A DNA stretch of 64,000 nucleotides from Clarireedia homoeocarpa (lineage: Eukaryota > Ascomycota > Leotiomycetes > Helotiales > Rutstroemiaceae). Every line of letters begins with the position of its first letter. The first letter of the stretch is position 1. The notes beneath the pieces are model-generated. The model was not told the origin of the DNA. It worked only from the letters and a program-made list of their open reading frames with translations, and did not search any database. Location: positions 558,001-622,000 of the forward strand of contig LNKV01000007.1 in assembly GCA_001465935.1 (NCBI GenBank). Direction: 5' to 3'. Below, in pieces: positions 52,891 to 62,546 of this stretch. The position numbers and the translations under genes are program-made.

Positions 52891-53507
52891 ATTCTGTGGT
52901 TCCTGAATGGAGTATGACAAAGACTTAGAGGTGCAGATGTTGATGTGTATGTATATATCTTCTGTATCATCACATTTATGCATTGATTGATTGGTACGTG
53001 AGTGCTTCACGATTTTCACCTTAACTGTTCTCCTTGGGGATTTTGTACTTGAAGCCAATCTATGAAATCCAAGCGAGTGCAAGATACGCGCTGGTCGCTA
53101 CTGTTCCAGTCATCTTTGTCCTTATCCATCTGCTCTGCAACTTCTCCCCTTCTGCCTCACCACTTCTCGATCTCTCTTGCCGGTATCCTATTTCATCTCG
53201 CGGGCAATAGAAATCATGGCGTTTTCCAGGAGGAATGTGTCGTTCACAAAGATTTGTCAAGCAATCCTGCAGGTCATGTCCACTACCCCGGACCTGTTTT
53301 GATCCCTGCACCAAATAAGATAAAAGTGACGTCAGTGTTGCTTCCCCGCCACAGCATCACTGCCCTCGACAACCTACGAAGAGTATAAAGTTATAGAAGA
53401 AGTCGAGCATATCCTCAAATAATAGACTTACAATCGATTTTCAAAGTTACAAACGAAAAGACTAAGAACAAGATAAAGAATATATCTACTCTACAACCAT
53501 CACCAAA
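52891..53507. promoter_or_regulatory. Intergenic with a perfect CRE near the Gly/Val-rich gene
   Basis: TGACGTCA, the perfect ATF/CREB palindrome, lies at 53327-53334, about 174 bp before the ATG at 53508. No gene is recognised elsewhere in the interval. Confidence 0.55.
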
Positions 53508-53897
53508 ATGAACGATAAATCAGGAGTTTCCTCAGGTGTAACTTGGGTTACCTCAACTGTTGGGTATGTCTCCTTTCCTTTCCTTCCCTTCCTATCCCAT
53601 TCCTGTCCCCTCCCTTTCCTCTATTCCTATTCTTTGTCTCCCTCTCTCCCCCATCCCCCATCCCCAAGCTAACCAACCATCAGCGCCGGCGTATCAGGCG
53701 TAACCAACACAGTCGGGGGTGTCGTCGGCGCGGCAGGCCGCGGTCTAGGCGAAACCGTCAACGGGGTAACGGGTAGCGCAGGGAAACCCGTCGGCGACGG
53801 CATCAAAGATGTGGCTGAGGGGATTGAGGGCGGAGCCGCGAGGGTGGCGAGGGGAGTGAAGAATGCGGGGGAGGGGAAACATGGGCCGCTTAGGTGA
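53508..53897 (+). CDS. Small Gly/Val-rich hypothetical protein
   Basis: Exons are 53508-53563 and 53684-53897 (120-nt pyrimidine-rich intron, GTATGT...CATCAG), giving 89 aa. The sequence is built from loosely repeated glycine-zipper-like units: GVSGVTNTVGGVVGAAGRGL, GETVNGVTGSAGKPVGDGIK, DVAEGIEGGAARVARGVKNA. No Cys, signal peptide or catalytic motif is visible. Comparable small amphipathic Gly-rich proteins in filamentous fungi are often stress- or conidiation-induced and resemble LEA-type proteins; that link is analogy only. A perfect CRE upstream would fit control by the Atf1/stress-MAPK pathway. The exon 2 codon choice is GC-rich. Coding status is fairly secure because the spliced frame is continuous and periodic. 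Confidence 0.65.
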
Positions 53898-54398
53898 GAG
53901 GGATGGGTAGGAAGGATACAGATAAGGGGTTAGGGGGAGATGAAGGAGGAGAAGGGAGGGGAGGGGAAGGGTTTGGGATGTGATATCAATAAATTTTGCG
54001 TTGGGTTGGATTGTTTTTGTAATTTAAGTTATACCAAGTGAAATGCTATTCAATTGAACGAACGGCTACGTTGAATTTATGATGATGGTTCGGTCAACAG
54101 AATCAGGACTTCTCTGACATCCGTTCTATTCATACTGTCAGATACTCATGAGCTATAACATCACGATCTAACACTTTATCTGTATCCAGAGACACACAAC
54201 TTCTCGTTATTATCTCCCGAGGGTCATGCACCACGAGTGTGGTTCAACTCACGGCGGCGGGCAATAAACTGGCGTTTCTCTACTCAATGAATTTTCTAGT
54301 CTTCTAGTGGTGCATTATACTTCTACATCTATCTGATATCAAACTCTACTGCTAACTTATATACAATAAAATATCTTCCACCGACACATATGTCCTCA
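53898..54398. other. Convergent intergenic
   Basis: Purine-rich G/A tract (53898-53975) followed by AT-rich 3' flanks; no gene. Confidence 0.5.
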
Positions 54399-55820
54399 TT
54401 ATACCGCTGTAATATTCGCAATCAACCCCTCAGTAAACTCCCACAGCAGCGAAGAATCATGTGTGTGAAACGCCGCTCCCGTATACCACGTATTTCTCTG
54501 TCCCTGTAACGCATATAAATCTCTATAAAACCCTTTCTCAATCGCATCAGAACCAACCCACAGCTCAAACGGCGTGTGTCTCGTGTACGCTACAAAATCT
54601 GGAGTCGAGGAGGTCTTGTTAGGTATTTGAAGACGATTTAGCTCGGCGAGGATCTCGGCTTTGACAAAGTCGTCTGAGAGGGATGTCGCGCTGCCGAAGT
54701 AGATGTTGTAGAGATTTGGGATGGCAGTCTGATATAATGCGTATGCTGCGGGGAGAACCGGGAAACCATAGGTGGTGTTGGATCCGATGTTGATGATGTT
54801 GGTACCGCTGGGCATGCCGGTGTTATTGACGACTGCGACATAGTAGCCGGAGTTGTTGAACTGTTGGAAGAGCGATTGCTCGGAGGTGCTGAGGTCCCAT
54901 CCTTTGAGATTGTCGATCTTGGGGGGAATGGTGAAGACGAGCTTTTCAGCTTCGATTATCTTGACCCCGTTTGTGGTTTTAACAACAACTCTGGTGCAGG
55001 TTTCGCTGCGCTCTACGTGTATGATGTCGCTGTTGAATAAGATATTTTCCTCCCCGATGACATCGGTTGCATGCTCGTAGATCAGACTGTTGTCATGAGC
55101 TGCGGTGGCTATGAAACCATTGATGGCCCCTTCAATAACTCCAAGACCAAAGTTCTTGAAGACATAAAGGGTTGGATGGGCAAGTATATCGCCAAGGCCT
55201 TGAGCGTATTGAAACATGAATGCCACGAACGCCTGGCCCAGATCGTACTTAATAGCGAAGTCCCCAAAAGGTAGCAGGAGGTCGGCGGGAACAGGATCCG
55301 GAAGATCGAAGCCGCTTTCAACATATGGATACTTGGACAACTGCTGGGTATACTTCATGAGGCCGCTGGTGATATTGCCCTGGCTGTAAGTAGAATTGAC
55401 AACTCCTGTGCGTAAATCGGCATAGAAAAGTGGGCTTGGAGACAAAGACTCTGCTGCACTCATAGTAACGTTGAGTCGAGAAGTGTAGTTTCTGACAAGG
55501 GAGGTGTTGTGAAACACCACAACTCCATAGTCATTGGTGATACCAGTGGTAGGGTCAGTGAAAGTGTTTGTATGCCCGCCTAGCCGATTATCCTTTTCAA
55601 CAATAACCACTGATTTTCCTGAATCCAATAGCCGGACTGCAGCATATGTACCTGTTGATCCTCCTCCGATGACAACAATGTCGCGCTGAATGTAGTCGGC
55701 GACATGGTGGGATTCACCTCTAACATCGATGGACGAGGAGCGCAACGAAGCACCAGTTACCTGGAGGAAAGCGACGGCAATGGTGAACAGCGAGGGAAGT
55801 TTTGAGAAAGTCATTTTCAT
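54399..55820 (-). CDS. Secreted FAD-dependent amine-oxidase-like oxidoreductase
   Basis: Flavoprotein of about 473 aa. An in-frame Met further up (55874) would give 491 aa. I prefer 55820 or 55814 (MKMTFSKLPSLFTIAVAFLQ) because it starts a signal peptide directly. The dinucleotide fold is DIVVIGGGSTGTYAAVRLL with the strand-2 acidic end VVIVEKDNRLGGHTNTF, the GG motif of the flavin amine oxidase superfamily. A second FAD-contact region reads KIIEAEKLVFTIPPKIDNL. The C-terminal block (RNTWYTGAAFHTHDSSLLWEF) provides the final FAD contact. Many Asn-x-Ser/Thr sites agree with secretion. The arrangement resembles fungal proteins annotated as beta-cyclopiazonate dehydrogenase-like. The actual substrate is unknown and no cyclopiazonate cluster is nearby. 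Single exon, intact. Confidence 0.85.
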   Translation of the reverse strand: MKMTFSKLPSLFTIAVAFLQVTGASLRSSSIDVRGESHHVADYIQRDIVVIGGGSTGTYAAVRLLDSGKSVVIVEKDNRLGGHTNTFTDPTTGITNDYGVVVFHNTSLVRNYTSRLNVTMSAAESLSPSPLFYADLRTGVVNSTYSQGNITSGLMKYTQQLSKYPYVESGFDLPDPVPADLLLPFGDFAIKYDLGQAFVAFMFQYAQGLGDILAHPTLYVFKNFGLGVIEGAINGFIATAAHDNSLIYEHATDVIGEENILFNSDIIHVERSETCTRVVVKTTNGVKIIEAEKLVFTIPPKIDNLKGWDLSTSEQSLFQQFNNSGYYVAVVNNTGMPSGTNIINIGSNTTYGFPVLPAAYALYQTAIPNLYNIYFGSATSLSDDFVKAEILAELNRLQIPNKTSSTPDFVAYTRHTPFELWVGSDAIEKGFYRDLYALQGQRNTWYTGAAFHTHDSSLLWEFTEGLIANITAV

Positions 55821-57939
55821 TACTTTGCTTGGAGAGGGATTGGAAGAGAGAACGGTAGTAGAACGCTCATCCAAAAGAATCGTTCGAAGAAGCAGAAATA
55901 TATAGTAAAGTGCGAAAACTAACCAGGGTAAGTTACATCAAATTTCCACCATGTTGATCAGTGAACTTAGTAGCCTTAAGATTTCAGAGCATTCGCCTAA
56001 CCCCTTCTCTTCACCGTCTGGTTGTAGTGAGTCAAAATCTGGATCTCTTTTGTCTCATTTTTCAGCACTCATATAATCCCGGGTATACACGTGGAGTGTA
56101 GTATATAGTAGATGTAGCATAGCTACTTGCACCTACGCAATCGGGCAAATGCATAGTAAGGACATGGCCAGTACATGGTCAGTACATGAGCAAAATGCTA
56201 CCCGAAAGCAGCCGTTGGGATTACGTCGTACACAGTATGCTTACTCAGCAACAATTGTCTTCCGCAAGAGTAAGGACGTGGTTAGTACATAAGCAAAGTT
56301 CTGCTTTAAAACGGGATGTATTCTGCTTACTCGACAGCCATTGCCTTCTTTAAGAAGACGAGTATGTTGATTACTGAAGGAACTGTGTGCAATAGCCTAC
56401 ATGCATCGGGAATATAACTCCACACTCCAAGCTTAACCAGTAGCCCCCCATGTCCCCCAGCCGCTACTGCAGTAGGAAAGATACGAGGAACAAACGCATG
56501 ATGGTGATTGGCTTATACGTCTAGACTCAGTCATAAGTGTGTGCCGGGAGCCTTAAAACCCGATGTTAGTCAGTCAGTTCTCTCAAGCAACAGCCACTAC
56601 TCATATCATATTGCTAGGATCTAGCACGGGTGACCGCAACTACTTACATAGTATGTGATCCCGTTGTTCTGTTGTCTAGAAGCGAGTCCAGAGCTGTGGA
56701 CAGCTCTTTGGAACCTTCTACTCCGCCATTTCGCACGGATCTCAAGATGACCCTGAGCGATATAGTGCAAAGTTTAAGAGAAAGCAGATGCAGATCCAGG
56801 CGTCCCAATAAAGCCATGGCTTTTCCCACCATCGATCAACACAGCAGGAGATAACTATTCACTGCGTCGTCGTCGCTTTTTTGTTGCTCTCCAATTGTGC
56901 ATCCATCAGGTGCAAGCCTTATGAAGCCACCATGCACCTGCATTATCCACTCGAGATATATGCGTATACCCGCATCGGGGCGCATCGGGGAGTACAGCAT
57001 GTTGTTGCTGGATACCTGGGTGCTGGCTTTACCTTGAGTCGTGTTCAACATGTACTTTTCCCGAAATCCTGTACGCTTCAAGTCAATATAGCTCGAGTGG
57101 GGTTTATCCCAAGGGTACTTCCCCTTTTATGAACTCGATTAGTCGTACATGAACGATGAACGACAAGAAGTTCACCAACACTAACTACATGGTCAAGGAC
57201 GCCGGCAGCCTCGTAATCAAGAGGCCTCATTTCATAATTAATCTATTAGACTAAAAGTCAACATGTCTTTTGAAACGAAACTTTCCATCGGTCCAAACCC
57301 GTGTCCGCCACTAGAGAAGGATGTTGTGATAAGGTTATGGGAACACAGCAGCATACACATTCCAAGTTTTAGCATTAGGATGTCTCAGACACAGACCTTT
57401 GAAGTACTATTTCAAGCAGCATGAAAATACAGGGCATCGAAGCCGGACATTTTGGAGTTTCCATATCCCGAAGTCGCATTGATCGTAATTCGGGAGGTTG
57501 GTATCTGTAGCCGACGCTGTGAATACAAACCACAAGAGTGTTTCCCTCTTGACGCCGAACGTATTGGTGCTATTTCGTGTTTTGTCTTCAGGACCATCCT
57601 CGCGTTGTACATCGTCACACAGAATAAACCTGCAAGTGTACAAAGAAATCTTCGGATGTCCTACCACCAAGAAATCTTCCGTTGCTCTCCAGCGAATCTG
57701 GCTTACTGGACTATTGCCGTACAGTAAGGAGGAAGCAAACAGTCTGAACTTTGCGAACATAATTAGGTTCGTCCAATGTTTCTGCTAGTATGGTACTACA
57801 GTAGCTCGGAAAACATGCTCGACTCAAAGACTGGCATAATAGCTACTAACAAGATCTCATTCATATTATACTCTAGTCCCTAGTATCAAGAAAATGTGCG
57901 GATGTCCCGTAGACCCAAGGTATGTACCTCTCCACTCAA
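55821..57939. other. Long gene-poor interval
   Basis: About 2.1 kb without a recognisable gene. It has two diverged copies of a GTAAGGACRTGG...AGTACAT segment (see next entry). The 57407-57760 region holds overlapping ORFs on both strands without protein character. Confidence 0.5.
56155..56350. repeat. Diverged tandem duplication
   Basis: AGTAAGGACATGGCCAGTAC near 56155 is repeated as AGTAAGGACGTGGTTAGTAC near 56270. Each copy is followed by an ATGAGCAAA/ATAAGCAAA segment and a TGCTTACTC(A/G) landmark. Copies differ largely by transitions. Confidence 0.6.
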
Positions 57940-59671
57940 TTATGTTTTCTTTACTTGTTTTTCCGTTTCCTCTGGAATTTCTTGAACTGGAGGTGTTCCA
58001 GGAGAACTAGCTTCCAATACCATCTTCCTCTTATCCAGTTCCTCAAACATACCCCAGTCACCGATCTGCTCGTCGAAGAACTGATCCATATCAAGCCCCT
58101 GGATCTCAGCTTCTTCCGTCACTCGTAAGTGCATTCCAGGAATATGTTTGAGGATGTAGAGCAGTGCACAAGATGCCAAGAAGGAGTATGCAGAAATCGC
58201 AGTGATCTCAGCGAATTGTTTGCCAACCTGAATACCACTGCCATCAATTCCTCCGGGGGCAGATGTTACCCCATCTAGCATGCTTACTATTTCTTCTTAG
58301 TCTGGCCTTCAAGATATCACCTGGTGTCTACTTACTAGACGAGGTAGCAAAGATGCCGGTCAAGAAGCTTCCAACCATTCCTCCCACGCCATGCAGTTTA
58401 AACACGTCCATTCCTTCATCGATGTGAAGCCAGTCGTTTAGGTTTTGCAAAGACGCGCAAACGACGGCGGTGATGAACCCAATAACAGCTGCTAACCAAA
58501 CGGAAACATAGCCCGCAGCAGGAGTAATGCCCACGAGTCCGGCAATAGCGCCTTCGCAGGCACCTACCACACTGAATCGTCGGTCGTGCTTGATATAATC
58601 GACGAAAACCCAGCCCAGCATACCGGTACATGCTGCGGTGTTGGTATTGAAAGCTGCAAGCATTGCTCGGAGGGACGCATTCAATGCACTACCACCATTG
58701 AATCCAAACCATCCGAACCAGATTAGCACGGTGCCGAGGAATACTAGTGTCGTGTTATGGGGTTTCCCATGGGATTTCTCTCCAGTGTGCTTGCGTTTGC
58801 CTAAGACAAGTGCATATGCCAATGCCGACCACCCAGATGCGATGTGAACTGGCCCACCTCCTGCGAAGTCTAGAGACGGTAGCTATTCGTTGCATTAGCT
58901 CATTGTCCCTTCTCTCTTCAGCCAAGTTCCTTACATTGTACAACCAGCCATTCGAGTTCCAGGTCCAGCACGCGATAGGACAATAGACGATTGTTGCCCA
59001 CCAAAACCCAAAAACCAAACTAGGTATGATGCGACCTCTTTCGAAAGCACCTCCCACCACGATTTGCACCGTGCATGCACAAAACAATAGCTGGTACAAA
59101 CAGAAGACGATTTCAGGAATCACTGCACTACCAGGTGAAGGGGCAGCCATAACATTCTTTAGTCCGAAATTGGCCATGTCGCCGATGAACGGGCCCGCTG
59201 TGCGGGAATATGCTAATGTGTATCCCCAGAACATCCATTGGAAAGTGGTTACGGCGGCTACCAGAAGCGACTGGAAGAGGAGAGTGAGGGCAGACTTGCG
59301 ACGAGCTAGACCACTGTATAAAAGTCCGATGCCTGGGATGATCTACGTTGTTTGTTAGTCTACATCTTCACTAGAGATCCTACGAGACTTAGTGTGTCCT
59401 TTCGCCAACACAGCAGCTTTGTGGAGCATGGAAGTGTCCGTATCGCTCGATCATACTGATGATAGGATTTGGTTATTTCCTTACCAGCCAAACTATGAAG
59501 CCGCAAAAAACGAGGTATGTGTAGTGGTACTCAAGGCCAGCGTACTGAACATTGACATCCACCAACTCAGGATTGCCTCCATCGGGGATGGAAGAGTTGA
59601 AGACAGGCTGTTTGCCATTAGAGATACGCTATTACTAAGTCAGCATGCTAAGGGACACTCACAGCACTCAT
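57940..59671 (-). CDS. Ammonium transporter (Amt/Mep family)
   Basis: Plasma-membrane ammonium permease of about 484 aa. Secure exons are 59628-59485, 59342-58935, 58882-58336 and 58286-57940, with consistent phases. N-terminal part: PVFNSSIPDGGNPELVDVN, QYAGLEYHYTYLVFCGFIVWL. Then IIPGIGLLYSGLARRKSAL, WMFWGYTLAYSRTAGPFIG (signature after helix 3), YCPIACWTWNSNGWL, DFAGGGPVHIASG (Amt signature, with the first His of the pore), VFKLHGVGGMVGSFLTGIF (second pore His) and EITAISAYSF. The cytosolic tail ends PEETEKQVKKT, with MHLRVTEEAEIQGLDMDQF as in other ascomycete Meps. The extreme N-terminus is uncertain: the nearest ATG (59671, MSA) would need a 34-nt intron (59662-59629), too short by usual fungal standards. 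Expression of such genes is usually nitrogen-repressed. Confidence 0.92.
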
Positions 59672-61228
59672 TGCTTCAACTAATCTCACTCAATATTCAG
59701 AAAGCACAGCAATTGACCCAGGCCCAGTCAATCGGCAACCGCGCAACGTGGGCTCAAGGACAATTAAATACTCTCCCTCAGGTCCTGATCCCACCCATGC
59801 TACGCCATCTCCATACCAGAAACTACTTCCCCCTTGACCCAGCAGAGCGGTTCCTTATCAGTCACCAATACAAACCCGAGAATGCTTCATCTTGGCGAGC
59901 TCCCAACCGTTCCTGTCAAATATGTTTTGTACCTGGATCCATTCCGGATAGTTCTGGGCTGTCAAGGATTCGAGATAAGGGCTCTGATAATGGGCTTGGC
60001 GACCCAAGCTGGGGATATTGTTTCCTTTTGGAGTTTAGGCTGATGGGTCTGGTCTCTCTTGTTGTTGCAACAAGTGGTTTGCTCATGTTGATTTATCATG
60101 TTGACCATATTCCCGGATCGAAGGGAACCGGATTGAATAACGTGTATGATTAAGTGGATTGATTGGGGACGGAGAGCATCTATTTTGGCAGACTCTCAAT
60201 CATTGGTTAGTGCCAACTATATACGTTAAATGCGCCGCCTCTGGGAACTCATCATTCACCTGAGAAACAAGACAGTGCAGTAGCACTAGAGAAAGAGCAT
60301 TGAGCGGACCATCTAGGCGGAAACATAATTGTCACCATTCAGCGATGGCATATGGAGTGCAAGTAGTTTAGCACCGACCAGAATCTCGGTGCTCGATTCC
60401 TTATAAGCCACCTTTGTGACCCTTAAGCCATCATCACATTCCTGCAAGTGTATTGAGGTGATCCACGTGACTGTACCTTTGAAACATCACGTAGGAACAT
60501 TAGACGACCTCTGATATTTCCAGTCATCCGTGCACAACAGACTTTACTTCTGGGGCAGTTTTTGTTTCAGTCGAAAATCGCGCGGGGAGTTCGTTTATGG
60601 ATCTTATTTGCGATGTTTGTCTTTATGAACGAGGAAACTTTCTTGGCTGAGGCTTCCTCGAGTATTACACTTTCCTAGTGGAAGGAAGTATAAATAGCCT
60701 CCTCTTAAAGCGTCTCATACTTCGCATCAAAATGCAAGCATCGATTACTAGTTAAGGGCTGCAGAGCTTTTGTCTTGGTGCTTCTTTCCTACCAAGAAGC
60801 AGGTGAAGTTTACTTAGCACTGGTAGGACCCAGACAATGCTTTATAAAAATCTTCCGAGCGTGCAGTTCGTGAGATTTAAGTTTTAACGCATGAAACTGA
60901 TGAAGCACAGGAGGTTCATACCTATTCCCCGTTGCTGTAGGATCATATTAGCCTGATGTGAATGTCTTTATTGTCAACTTCTTGCCCAACAGTGTCATGG
61001 CTTTAAGTTTTTCTTTTCAAACTCCCAACTTCATCACTTGCACACCAGCTCTATGAACTCTATCCATCAAGTCTTTAATTATAAAGATGATTGGCATGCC
61101 ATGACATAACTTTCCATAGCTGTTCCTTTTCACAATAAATACAACAGTGGATCCGACTTCATCACGTTCTCTCATTTTCAGTAAACGAAACCCTTTCACC
61201 CATATAAATTATCACACCAGCCGCCAGG
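59672..61228. other. Intergenic
   Basis: Presumed promoter of the ammonium transporter and of the secreted protein at 61229. A plus-strand ORF running from 59392 to 60153 overlaps the transporter's 5' exons antisense and lacks protein character. Nothing else recognised. Confidence 0.5.
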
Positions 61229-61954
61229 ATGCGGACTTTCATTCAATCAACCCTTCTTTTACTTCTCGTAACCAGCTCTTCCATCCTCGCCAGTCCAGTC
61301 CCCACCGCCATCCCTACATCTACTACCACCACAACACTCAAGCCCGCGCCCGCCATAACCGCGCGAACCAACCACTACATCCCCCAACTTCAAAATCTCG
61401 CCAAAGACCCTCAAGCATCCAGCAGCAGTACCAAACCCACCAAAGTCAGCAACGGCGTCGCCAGGCCCACCGGCACCGGAACCAGTGCCAACACCCCCTG
61501 CGCCCCCGCCGTCGCAGCTCTCGCCTCCGGTATCTCCTCCAACATAGCCGACCAACACAACGAGCTCGCCGCCGTCGGTGCTCTCGGTTTCATCATCGCA
61601 GAACAACCCATGAACCAGTCCACCTTTGATGCCGGCAAAGCCTCGCTCCTGGATTTCGTGACCAAGGGGATCGCGATCCGCGCCCAGAACCAGAAAATCG
61701 CACCGGCTGGGAACGCCGCGATACCAGGGCTGGCAACAGTCGCGAAGGCGCAGATGGAGGAGCTGAATCTGACAATGAGCTTGAATGCAGCGGATTTGGC
61801 GGCGGCGAATAGGACGCTGGACATGCTGAAGAAGGATTTCATGGGCGGCATAGTACAGAATATGCTGAATTTGGCAAATGCGACGGGCGGGTGTACGGTG
61901 GTTGCTGCTAGTGGGATGCCGATCCCGATGCCAATGCCAATGCCGGCGGCGTAG
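61229..61954 (+). CDS. Secreted protein of unknown function
   Basis: Single-exon protein of 241 aa. The start MRTFIQSTLLLLLVTSSSILA is a clear signal peptide, with mature sequence from about SPVPTAIPT. Residues 22-90 form a Ser/Thr/Pro linker likely to be O-glycosylated. From about residue 90 an Ala-rich helical domain begins (CAPAVAALASGISSNIADQH; AELAAANRTL-like segments). It has only two cysteines, one at each end of the domain (TPCAPA and GGCTVV), which could pair. The tail is PIPMPMPMPAA, a short Met-Pro repeat. Codon use is strongly C/G-ending in the middle. I do not recognise the family. The size, Ser/Thr stalk and helical core recall cell-surface proteins such as HsbA-like ones, but I see no specific match. 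Confidence 0.75.
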   Translation: MRTFIQSTLLLLLVTSSSILASPVPTAIPTSTTTTTLKPAPAITARTNHYIPQLQNLAKDPQASSSSTKPTKVSNGVARPTGTGTSANTPCAPAVAALASGISSNIADQHNELAAVGALGFIIAEQPMNQSTFDAGKASLLDFVTKGIAIRAQNQKIAPAGNAAIPGLATVAKAQMEELNLTMSLNAADLAAANRTLDMLKKDFMGGIVQNMLNLANATGGCTVVAASGMPIPMPMPMPAA

Positions 61955-62546
61955 GAGCGAGGAACCAGTGGGGTGTGTATGGATTAGAAGGAGTGTAATG
62001 AATGGGCTCTGGATGAAGTGGTGAGGGAGGCGGGAAGGAAATGCGAGAGCTGGAATTCTTGCTGGTTTTGAATCGGTGGGAAGATACTCTTCGTTAATGT
62101 GCTATTTATATTTGCTAAATCCAATGTTTCTGGACTCTTTTCATAGAATCTGCTCGATATCTGATCTCAATAGTCAGTCAGTCTTAGTTCTTATTACTCA
62201 TGTTCGCTTTGCCTTTGCGATATTCTCCGGGTGGTTTCATTCGCGCATATCAGAATAACAGGCAAAAGGCAATCTCGAACTCCAAGAATCGGGTTTGATA
62301 ATAATGGTAGATGATGTTCTATCTATCAGCCAATTCCCTCATATCTCTATACAACCGACTGGATCAAGTCTATACATATATGTGTACAATACCCACCTAC
62401 TACCATATCACTACACATATGCTCCTCGAGGCGAATCCACACTCAACACCGTTCGAATTTTCGCAACTCCATATTGCTATGCACACAGTCCTCACTAGTT
62501 CCGCCGTATCTGGCTTTCTGTCCATCCCTACAAACATACACTCCGC
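61955..62546. other. Convergent intergenic
   Basis: 3' flanks of the secreted protein and MFS genes; no gene recognised. Confidence 0.5.

Noticed and set aside
53508..55820. Secondary-metabolite cluster around the FAD oxidoreductase
   Set aside because: No polyketide synthase, NRPS, terpene synthase, P450 or cluster regulator is nearby; the oxidoreductase family is also found outside such clusters.
57895..57924. Possible first exon (ATG...CAAG followed by GTATGT) on the plus strand
   Set aside because: It lies in the 3' flank of the ammonium transporter with only antisense sequence after it; no second exon could be found.
59392..60153. Plus-strand ORF of 253 codons opposite the ammonium transporter
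   Set aside because: It runs antisense through clearly conserved transporter exons and their introns, and its translation shows no domain or regular composition.
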